DNA of 59,144 nt from Zygnema cylindricum. Lineage: Eukaryota > Streptophyta > Zygnematophyceae > Zygnematales > Zygnemataceae. How positions within the stretch are numbered: the first letter of the stretch is position 1; each line of letters opens with the position of its first letter. The notes beneath the pieces are model-generated. The model searched no databases, was not told the DNA's origin, and saw nothing but the letters and a program-made list of their open reading frames with translations. This document shows, one piece after another, positions 11,481 to 20,327 of the stretch. The translations under genes and the position numbers were made by a program. Where the stretch lies: NCBI GenBank assembly GCA_037447655.1, contig JBBHKE010000182.1, positions 1-59,144 on the forward strand, given 5' to 3'.

Positions 11481-12976
11481 GCCGGTGGATCACAGCTATA
11501 AATGAAGAAATGGCCTCTATCATGGAAGCCAATACATGGGAGTTGGTAGATTGTCGACCGGACTGAAAACGGATTGGATGTAAGTGGGTTTTTAAGCTTA
11601 AATTAAACCCAGATAATACCATTGAGAGGTACAAAGCTAGGTTAGTTGCAAAAGGTTATACTCAGAAAGAGGGGATAGACTACGAACAAACCTTTACACC
11701 TGTAGTCAGATTTCCTTCTGTTAGAATCACTTTGAGTATAGCCGCAGTGGAGGATTTGGAAATCCACCAGATGGATATTAAAACGACCTTTTTGTACGGA
11801 GAGTAAGAAGAAGAAATTTACATGAGGCAATCGTAAGGATTCGTGGAAAGTGGGGAAGAAAAAAAAGTTTGCAAACTGATAAAATCACTCTATGGGCTTA
11901 AACAAGCCCCGCGACAGTGGAATATAAAGCTAGACAAATTTTTGACTGGTTTGAGGTATATCAGAATTAGTTCAGATCACTCTATATATTTATTTGAGGA
12001 TGAGAATGGAGTGATATTTATTGCTATTTATGTGGATGATTTGTTGGTCTTAAGCAAGTCTAAACATAAAATTAACAAACTAAAACGGGATCTTAGAAGC
12101 AGTTTTGATATGAAAGATCTCGGCGAAGCAAAGTACATTTTGGGAATTCAGATGGAGAGAGATAGAGGGAATAGAATTATAAGACGCACTCTAAAAGAAG
12201 CAATCGGTAATATGCTAGAAAAATTTCAGATGGAAAAAGCAAACGGGTGTACTACTCCTATGGATTTGAAGAAAGTGTTTGAGGGGAGTGAAGAAAGAGG
12301 AATATTGATCATTAATGATGAGATGGATGAGATAGAAAGAAAATTTATGGAAAATATCCTTTATCAGCAGATTGTAGGCAGTTTAATTTATTTTATGAAC
12401 TGTACCCGTCCGGATATAGTTGTAGCTGTAGGTGTCCTTAGTAGAAATCTAAATGAACCAAGAAAGAGAGACTGGGAGGCTGCCAAAAGGGTGATGAGGT
12501 ATCTGGTGGGGACAAGGGAATTATGGTTGCATTTGGGAGGGGAGCACACTGACATCACCACTCGGAGTGATGCCAGTTATGGAGATGTGCCTTTAAGGAG
12601 GTGTACGACTGGATATGTGTTGCAAAGTGGATCCGGTGCATGTTGTTGGAGTAGCAAGCAACAAAAAGTAGTTATTCAGTCCACTATCGAGGCTGAATAC
12701 ATGGCTTCCTGTGCTGCCACCAAAGAATTAATGTGGGTTAAATCACTTCTTGAAGAACTTGGGTTCATGAAGTTTGGAACTCAAAATGTTTTTTGTGATA
12801 ATCAAGCTGCTATCTCTATTGCAGCTAATCCGAAACATCACTTCAAAGCTAAGCATATGGATATTAGACGAAGCTTTGTCAGAGAAAAGGTAGAAAATAA
12901 AAGTATTAAACTGGTTCATAAAACTTATAGAGAAATGATTGCAGACATGATGACAAAACCAGTGCCTTCCCCTTAG
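11481..12976 (+). pseudogene. copia-1 reverse transcriptase and RNase H
   Basis: RT begins with [34 protein letters not shown] and [13 protein letters not shown]. After stops near 11566, 11804 and 11836 a 377-codon frame (11843-12976) carries SLYGLKQAPRQW, the catalytic YVDD (about 12029-12040), LGEAKYILGIQ, and RNase H with SDASYGD, STIEAEYMA and CDNQAAI, then HIDxR-type KHMDIRRSF and the terminal DMMTKP. The 3' half is thus intact in frame while the 5' third of RT is broken. Confidence 0.88.
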
Positions 12977-13023
12977 TTGATTTATTGCAGAGAAAACTGT
13001 GGATTAAAATTGAAAAGTGACTA

Positions 13024-13037
13024 GGAATTAAGGGGAG
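13024..13037 (+). other. polypurine tract of copia-1
   Basis: GGAATTAAGGGGAG lies directly before the LTR start TGTTGAAAAT. The copia-2 element has the matching AAAATAAGGGGAG before its 3' LTR. Confidence 0.8.
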
Positions 13038-13928
13038 TGTTGAAAATAGGTAATTAATAGTTCACTTCCCTATTTTAGTTTTGCTTTATAGAAAGAGAGT
13101 GAGGATCAAAGGCGCGCCATGGCTGCCGCCATATTTAGAAAGTGGCAGATTTTGAAGTAGACGGTACTTTTACTAAAATGATGCCTAAGTCGAGATTTGA
13201 ACCTGCGACCTCTAGAGTCTCTATAGCCTAACGCCTTAACCATTAGGGCACTACGAAACGATACACGTGACGGGTTTCATAAATATATAAACATTAACGC
13301 AACAGCTAATTAACAGCAGACTAACCAAGAGGAGCAATTCATGCATGTACGCGAATCTGAACCGTGTAAAATATGTTTTGATCGGACGGCCGGCATTATA
13401 GCCGCCAAGCGAAGTGAGCTTTTGGCCGCACACGGATATAGCGTCACGCGGTGCCACGTGGCGTCATATTATTTGATACGGGAGAAGATGGGAGGAGGAA
13501 CCATGGCTTCCGATTCGACAAGTGTCACCTTGTAGACCTTGTCGTACAATGGTCGTACAATAAGTACATCGCCCATTGTACCTTCTTGTACTATATAGTG
13601 TTCATATTGGACTAGGGTTTAGTAGTAGGTAGTCGTGAGTAGGCAGACCAAGACTTAGTAATATTGAGGTACGTCTCTCTAAGAGAGCTTGTAACTATAA
13701 AGGTCATCTTTGACCAGCCATAACTTACTGCTCAGGGGAGCAAATTCACTGATTCTTTTTGCGTTTGACTCGAGGGAGTCTTGTCCTCACAGGGGTGAGA
13801 GTGGTGGTCAGAATATTTGTGTGCCTGGGTGGCACTTATTCAGCGGGAAAGTAGAAGGGGCAAATATTATCCTAGAGGCTTTACATAGGCTGCTCATTCT
13901 TTGGGTCAATGGAGACCACAGAATTGCA
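13038..13928 (+). repeat. 3' LTR of copia-1
   Basis: Starts TGTTGAAAATAGG and ends ...GAATTGCA. Alignable by eye with the LTRs at 34020, 50140 and 53302 (shared GATTCTTTTTGC, CACAGGGGTG, GGGAAAGT and the terminal CAATGGAG), but shorter and much diverged, so it is a sister subfamily. It includes an antisense tRNA-like segment. Confidence 0.75.
13181..13256 (-). other. tRNA-like segment inside copia-1 LTR
   Basis: On the minus strand there is an A-box-like TAATGGTTAAGGCG (13232-13245) and a B-box-like GGTTCAAATCT (13193-13203). They are spaced as in a tRNA, and GCCC/GGC can pair as a D-stem. The T-stem has a bulge and the acceptor ends pair poorly, so I call it a degenerate tRNA-like sequence or Pol III promoter relic, not a working tRNA gene. 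The other LTRs of the family carry a related antisense hairpin. Confidence 0.45.
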
Positions 13929-14560
13929 AAATCAAATCTTTAACAGCAACATCAGGTGAATTAATGTCAGTTTCAAAATCAGATTTTAGTTTTTCGAGGG
14001 ATTTAGTGGTGTGCGATTTAGGGACGACATCAATGTTACTGTTCCCCCCCCCCCCCCCCCCCCTTCATCAGTAACTGCCTCAGTTACTAATACCAAGAAA
14101 GCATGATTTGTTTCATCTTTTAAGTGTTTTTTAAATTGTTTAGCAGAAATCAAACCTTCCACTCCCAATATGGTTATGTTGTTTATATGATTCCTATGCA
14201 ATTTCTTAGAAGATATGCTTGCAAAACCTTCCAACCATTTTCAGACTTCATTTTCAAGGTGTTTATTTTCCAATTAATTTGAGGATTGTGTTCCGTTAAC
14301 CAAGGCTTTCCCAGAATTAGTTCTTCACTTCCTAAATTGTTTCACACACAACTTTCATTTTATAACCCTGAATATCAACTTCTATCGTGTCAGTTTGTAA
14401 GTCTAATGTGGACTTATTGCCATTTGCCACTTGAACATGTAAAGGCTTTTCCCTTATGACAGTAGGAATTTTATTTTCCTCTACAAACTTATGTGAAATA
14501 AAATTATTTGTGGCACTTGAATCAACCATTACTCTCAACATTTTTCCTTCCACTAATGAC
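13929..14560 (-). pseudogene. gypsy-1 protease and pre-RT linker
   Basis: Minus-strand protease frame (14332-14553) with LRVMVDSSATNNFISHKFVE, where the usual Asp-Ser-Gly reads Asp-Ser-Ser, so the active site is altered. It is followed at 13986-14234 by ITILGVEGLISAKQFKKHLK, the linker that precedes RT in chromoviruses. A C/G homopolymer (about 14046-14063) encodes a poly-Gly run and probably shifts the frame. The RT that should follow is absent because copia-1 and a deletion intervene. Confidence 0.78.
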
Positions 14561-14773
14561 TCGAATCTAATAAACTGTGTGTGGTGTCATCATTACTCAA
14601 CTGTCCTAACATAGGTATGTTTTTTGAGAATTTCATCAAAGGAATCTTTAAACTATGCAGTGTAGTGAGAATCATAATAAATTCAGCTATCCTAACTTAT
14701 CTATTCATTTATTTGCCCTCCAGAGTTAACTCTTTAACTTCTAGATCCGGTTGACTCAACTGAGGACTTTTAG

Positions 14774-16060
14774 TTAGTCCTTTCCGCTTCCCACCTCCTG
14801 GACTTCCTGCTCAGCTAAGTATAATGCAATATCTTCATGAAGACCTTCATTGACATCGACTGTTTTGAGAGAACCTTTATCTGTACAGTCTTTAGCGTAA
14901 GGATGTGGAGCTCCGCATATGAAACAAGTGACATTTTTTTTGGGTTTTGTGCACTCCCTACTGAAATTTCCATCCTCTCCCCAGTTATAACAATTAATCT
15001 TCTTTAATTGTGCACACTCAAAAGCTCTATGACCCCTTTTTTGACAGATAGTGCATCTTTGTATGGTAAGGTTAGGTTTCTGAGCATTAATGTTTCGTTT
15101 AGGACTCTTAATGTATCCCTCTCTATTGTTAAATTTATTTTTTGCATTAACACTCTGTCCACCCATCTGATTTCCCCTGAAGATATTTTGCCTATTCACT
15201 AGACCAACATTTAGACCCTCATCCACAAATTTCCCCTCATCTCACTCTGATAGTTTATTCAAATTACCCTTAAGTGATCGAGTTTCCCGATTATACCCCA
15301 ATTGGTCCTCTAATTCCAATGACTTATCCTGCAAATCGTTCAAATTATTAAGTTTTTGATGTTTCAGTTCTGATTTCCGTATAGGATTCAGATAGTTCAA
15401 GAAATGCAACTTAGTCATTTCGTTAGTTAAGCCCATGACACGAATGCTAGATGAGTCAAATTCCACAATGTAATTTTTCACCGATCTAGTCTGTTCAGCC
15501 ACTTTTCTTCCATTCTGGATTTATAAGTGACCGACATGTAACGCGATTTGATCGCTCTTTTAAAAGCCTCCCAATCACCATTATCATGAATTATGTTAGA
15601 CCTTCTCTGAGTGTAATACTAAATCTGAGCATCACCTTTTAGACAACTAACAGCAAAAGAAGTGTAATCGTCACGATCACAATTTCTGGATTCCAAATAA
15701 TACTCCATATGAAAAATCCAGGCATCCAGCTCATCAATCTTCTTTCCATCAAAAGATGGTGCCTCATTAATAGACAATTTCAGATCTCTTATTTTTTTAG
15801 GCCTATCATGATCATCCTCCCTAAAACTGACATTCATTTTACTACTTTCCACTTGTTGGTCATTAACATCATTTTTAGTTTGAATTAAGGTAATGAGTTC
15901 ATCCAATTTCTCATTTGAAACATTTTCGTTTTCCTTAACAATTTTCAATTCACTTTTCAATTCGGAAATTGTTTCATCTACAGCAGCAAAATGATTTTTA
16001 AATCATTTGACCAATTTCACATAACGTTTTTTCAAAACATTCAAAGCATTCTCCATTTCA
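14774..16060 (-). pseudogene. gypsy-1 gag with three zinc knuckles
   Basis: Three minus-strand frames: 15619-15960 with APSFDGKKIDELDAWIFHME (capsid start), 15242-15502 with capsid C-terminal helices, and 14774-15226 with the nucleocapsid. The nucleocapsid has CTICQKRGHRAFEC (a good CX2CX4HX4C knuckle), CYNWGEDGNFSREC (second Cys and His lost) and CFICGAPHPYAKDC (intact). Three knuckles in a row are more than most plant chromoviruses carry. Frameshifts near 15510-15620 and a stop near 15236 inactivate it. Confidence 0.83.
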
Positions 16061-16800
16061 CGTTTTCATGCAGAGTTTGCCGTTATCACACAATAAGATT
16101 TAAACAAAAGAAAGATAGAATATAATTTCCCAAAGAATTTTGTTGCAGATTTGAAGTCCTCACATTGCTCCAATCCAATACTTTTTCTCTTTAACAAATC
16201 CTTCAAAAAGGTCAAAATCTGTGAAATCAAAAAGACAATGAAAGAAAGTTAGTGCCAATTCAATTTTACAATTTCCTCGAAATTGAAACAGAAAGGTAAG
16301 AATTTCTCCACAAATTTTGCAACAACAAATTAAAAACGCATCCAAAGGTAACAATTTAGGGTTTGAAAAGTTTTAAGTCATTTATGGACTCCATTGCTCT
16401 TGAAGAAGTAAAGTGCTCCACTTTCCTTCTCCACCATTAGCAAATTTCCCATTTCCCACTAGATCAGGATCTTTTGTTCTATAATCCTCACATCCTCACC
16501 CTTCATGGCTTGAAGCCCTCCCTCTACACATGAATCATTGTTAGGAGAAGGCAAGTTTGTTTGGCCTCTAGGTAATTGGAGTGAGCTTGAACGATAGCTA
16601 CACTGCCCGCCCTGCCTTAGTCTTTAGGACCTGAGCACACCCCACATCTAACCAGCGGCCGCTGGCTGTGTGATCACTCAGTTTCCCTCCAATCCCCTAC
16701 CACTTCACATTGTGGTTCTACCGACACAGGTTTGAGCATCCTCACCGGTCACGACAATCGATTTTCGGGTGAGCAAACTACTCTCGGCTTCTAACCAAAG

Positions 16801-16813
16801 CTTTGATACTATA
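16801..16813 (-). other. primer binding site of gypsy-1 (initiator tRNA-Met type)
   Basis: On the minus strand, directly after the LTR end, the sequence reads TATAGTATCAAAGC. This agrees with the classical plant primer site TGGTATCAGAGC at about 10 of 12 positions. Known of the family: that site pairs with the 3' end of initiator tRNA-Met. Confidence 0.65.
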
Positions 16814-17774
16814 TGTAATAGGATGTCCTACCTCTCAACAAATCCCATTACTACATCACATTTCAACCACACATTCCACATGTTGGAAAATTACACATTG
16901 ACATTGGAAAGCACTCACATAAAGAAATAAACTTTAAATTAGAAGAAGCTTCTGTCCACATATCATTAGATTGGTCTCTTGCCCTTGTGGCTCAACCATT
17001 CTTATTAAAGTATTTCCACTGCTCTCCACTCTTAAATAATTCTATCTCTTATCTACTAAAATACTACTTTGTAAGAGATTTCAATGCCAAAATGTCAATA
17101 CTCCAATATGGTTTTAATTGCCCAGGACCAAGATCAGTCAAAATTTCCACAAACTTTTCCGACGAAAAAATGTCTACTCTCCTATTACACTTCACCATTT
17201 ATCCATCATCACCCTGGACTAGCCAGGCCCGAGTCAACGCTCCGTTTTAACAAGCTTTGACCTGAGCCAATCGTTGATCAGTAAGGACTGACTAATGCAA
17301 AAATGTGCGAAATCTCTTACTAATTACTTAGCACTTTACTAACCAATCAAACGCTACATTTCACTATGTAACATTTACGTTCAAAAGTGCGCGCCAAACG
17401 AAACGCGACTTCGCACGATCGTGCGTCACAAATTTTGCAACGAAACTTCCTACAAGATTCCCTAAAGTGAAATTGACGTTTCGTACTAAAAATTGTACGA
17501 ACGTACTAAAAATTGTACGAAACGATGTACCATGCATACTGAACGTTTCATTAGAACTTTATGAAACGTTCACGCGAAATTTTGGTACTAATTTGACCCT
17601 TAACCCGTTTCAATGATACCCACCTGTCACCTAAGTACACCCATAGCTATAACTTTTGAAATATAACTCCAAATCGCGTGATTCTTTTGCGATCGTCTAC
17701 CAAATTTAGTAATCTATAATCATAACTCCTAAATACCATTTTACGAACAAGTTCGATCCGCTATTGCTGTTACA
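16814..17774 (-). repeat. 5' LTR of gypsy-1
   Basis: 961 bp from TGTAATAGGATGTCC to CTGTTACA with inverted TGTAA/TTACA tips, followed by the target duplication ATGTA. It has no nested insertions and so serves as the empty-site reference for both MITEs in the left LTR. Confidence 0.88.
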
Positions 17775-17937
17775 ATGTACGAAATTGGACGGACATAAAT
17801 GCATTAACGATCTATACGATTTTTTCAAATCCTTCAATGCGCTTGTATAATTCGTCAAGATTGAATCGTTCGCACTAAACGGCGTGAACAAATATGCTGT
17901 ACACATTTGCCGATATGGAAGACTCACAAGTTCCAAC

Positions 17938-18385
17938 CATAGTTCAAAAGTAGGTGAAAGTAGGCCCAAACAATATGCCTATTGTACGCAAAACATACAA
18001 TATGACTTTAAGACCCATATTGTATTGGTCGCAAAATGAATAAAAGTAGTGATAGGTTTTAATTTCACATCGATCGATAGAGAATTAAATGTCATGTCTA
18101 AATTTTGAAAAACATTCGGACATTTTTTTTTTTCTGTGAGGTTTGAGTTATTTTTTGTTTACACTGTCAGATTTTGACGATCGGACGGTCGCTGATCTAA
18201 GTAGCAATCAAGAACATCACATGCAATGCCCCATAACACAACTTACGATAGGACTATCGTCAGATTTGGATGATCGGACGGTCGCTGACCAAAGTACTGA
18301 TCTAAAAAGATCACATGAAAAGTCTTGCTTACGATAATGGCGCCTACCAAAGGCCTACCATAGAAACGCCTACTTTTGAACTATG
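17938..18385. mobile_element. hAT-type MITE, family B (CATAGTTCAAAAGTAGG ends), copy 1
   Basis: Perfect 17-bp inverted ends CATAGTTCAAAAGTAGG / CCTACTTTTGAACTATG, 448 bp. Flanks GTTCCAAC (17930-17937) and GTTACAAC (18386-18393), 7/8 match. The interior has a repeated module with CGGACGGTCGCTGA and TTACGATAGGACTATCGT. No coding capacity. Other copies: 32290 and 46473. Confidence 0.88.
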
Positions 18386-18393
18386 GTTACAAC

Positions 18394-18874
18394 CATAGTT
18401 GTTCACGGCGTTTCGTGCGAACTATTTAATCGCGACGAATTATACGTAACAAACGCATTGAACCTTTTGAAAAAATCGTAAAAATCGTTAATGAATTTTC
18501 CTCCGTACTATTCCGTACATGTAAACAAAATTAAATTTTACATATCCCGCAGTTTGTACATTTTCCGTACAGTTCCCCTCTCTTTTCGCCATAGTCCGTA
18601 CAATTTTGTTACAATTCCGTACGTTCCCGTTAAATTTCTGTTCAGTTTACCGGACAGAAAGTACTACGAAGTGCAACGTATCTTTTAGTCAAATTCCATA
18701 CTTTTTTGGTACAAAACCGTACAGTTACTGTACATACCGTACAGTTTCTGTAAATTATCCGTTCAGTTTACCGGACAGAAAGTACATCACGTTTTTTTCC
18801 GATTTATTCAAAAGTCACGAATTATACGTTTTAATCGGAAAAAAGGAAAAAATCGCGCGATTTGAACAACTATG
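18394..18874 (-). mobile_element. hAT-type MITE, family A, copy 4 (inverted)
   Basis: Begins CATAGTTGTTCACGGCG and ends CGCGATTTGAACAACTATG. GTTACAAC lies on both sides (18386-18393 and 18875-18882), a perfect 8-bp duplication. This confirms the hAT assignment of family A. 481 bp, with many GTACGG/CCGTAC words in the subterminal regions. Confidence 0.9.
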
Positions 18875-18882
18875 GTTACAAC

Positions 18883-20327
18883 TCTAATTGTACTATTGTA
18901 CGTAGTGTACGGTATTTTGAAACGACGAAAACCATTATTTTGGACGTTCGTGGATTAATGCAAGCGTTCCACGTGGGTGACTGAATCTTCTTTGTCTGAT
19001 ATGTGGAATTTGCGAATCCTGCGATGAACGGATCTAGAATAACGGGCGGCTAACGACTCTGTGGGAGTTTTTTTGCGCAAAATTTTCATGTCTTGCCCCA
19101 CTTGTGAAAAATTTCGCAAGTGTGACAAAGAGTACACAGAATCTCTGTACTGTAGCTTGCAGGACTGAACAATAGTACGGAACGGAACGGGCGCTTGGAG
19201 ACTTGAGAATCACAAGAGGTGAAATCCTTTGCTGTTCAACGCTTCCATTGGTTCGCACACTCGTCTCCTCATTTGTTTATTGGACCAGATGGCGTCAAGA
19301 GATACGGCTTGGACTTTTTACAGCCCGGCCTAAAAAATTCACCAACATGGACTTCCGGCTCGTTTGCAAATCTCTGTATCACTGTATGTGACAAACCAAG
19401 AGTCATTAACCAATTACAAGCCTCGAGGAATATGATGAATGCACGAAACATTGAAACCCTAAAACGTGATGCCACGGCATGCGACTATACGGTGATCCTG
19501 TACTTTATGTACGGACATTAAGCAAACCAGTCAAGACCAATAAATGCCGTACTTTCATTTGTTGTAACCACCGATGTCCAATATGCCGTACGCTTAGAGG
19601 CGATGCCTGTACTATTTCCGGATGTCACTCCGCTTTTTCTGGCACATGCCAACCTATACATTCGTACACGTCATCGAAACTTCTCCGCTAAATGTACGGC
19701 TCTCTCCCATGTGGAAAGGTCGATGTTGCAATGAAAGCAGAAAAGCCCTCTGCCGTCGTACGCACCGTTCTGTCGCAGCGTCCAAGACTCCCAAAAGTAC
19801 ATCGGTCGCAAAACTAATCGCAAGGCTTCCTAGTTCGTTCGTACAACGTGGCATAGTATTGATTATTGATGGATAGCGTCGTTGTAAATCGCACCGCATC
19901 GCCTACGTCATACACTCGATTGACTGTCGTAAGGGGATTGTACGACGTCGCATCGTGTCGTAGAGGTATGCTACTCGTCGCAGGGAGTTCAATAGGAGAG
20001 AGTTGCAGAGTTGCAGCTGCAATGTCTCATTCCTACCTTCTGCAGATGGCTTCAGGCCTAAGGGGAGGTATGACGTTCTGGATTTGATCCAGAGTTGGCC
20101 TTTCTTGCGCATTCGGAAGGAACTCTATGTGTAGTGTTAACAACGTTTCGTACATGAACGATAATCTGTGAAAAAAACGAGTTTTGTTCCTATTGTTTTG
20201 GAGAACCTTTTATTATTGACACAGTCTCAAAAACAGGTATAATTTTAGTTTGTTTGTAAGGCTGCATAGTAAGAACTAGATAAACGTAGAGGACGTAGAT
20301 TAGGGTAAAAAATAGAGTATAGGGAAT
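18883..20327 (+). promoter_or_regulatory. upstream region of the SnRK2 gene
   Basis: No coding sequence is convincing here: the open frames overlap one another on both strands and match nothing I know. It must include the promoter and 5' UTR of the kinase gene starting at 20328. I cannot identify a defined TATA box or ABRE with confidence. Confidence 0.35.

Larger units (their letters stand above)
8938..13928 (+). mobile_element. Ty1/copia element (copia-1), 5' truncated, inserted in gypsy-1
   Basis: Plus-strand copia with gag, protease, integrase, RT and RNase H in Ty1/copia order, then a polypurine tract and a 3' LTR (13038-13928). The left side begins inside gag: there is no 5' LTR or primer site between the gypsy integrase and the gag frame. 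On the right, gypsy coding sequence resumes after the LTR end TTGCA. The element lies antisense to its host and carries about ten in-frame stops, so it is inactive. Confidence 0.88.
4488..17774 (-). mobile_element. Ty3/gypsy chromodomain retrotransposon (gypsy-1), decayed, with nested insertions
   Basis: The outer limits are set by LTR ends TGTAATAGG and CTGTTACA and by a perfect 5-bp duplication ATGTA at 4483-4487 and 17775-17779. Reading on the minus strand the order is 5' LTR (16814-17774), primer site, gag with three zinc knuckles, protease, [copia insertion], integrase, chromodomain-like tail, polypurine tract and 3' LTR (4488-7376). Reverse transcriptase and RNase H are missing, apparently lost in a deletion that also took the left end of the inserted copia. 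The LTRs differ visibly (roughly one base in ten in the parts compared), so this insertion is much older than the copia at 50140. Confidence 0.88.
4125..17896 (+). mobile_element. hAT-type MITE, family A, copy 2, split by a gypsy element
   Basis: The left half (4125-4487) begins CGCTGTTGTTCAAATC. The right half (17775-17896) ends TGAACAAATATG. The two halves rejoin as one family-A element once the gypsy insertion 4488-17774 is removed. Outer flanks CTGTACAA (4117-4124) and CTGTACAC (17897-17904) match at 7 of 8 bases, as expected for a hAT target duplication. It is therefore the oldest layer of this nest. Confidence 0.8.

Noticed and set aside
13181-13256. Functional tRNA gene
   Set aside because: A- and B-box-like motifs are present but the acceptor and T stems pair poorly, and it lies within an LTR.
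14046-14063. Poly-C run as a possible sequencing error or regulatory G-quadruplex
   Set aside because: It sits inside dead gypsy coding sequence; a homopolymer expansion or miscall is the simpler reading.
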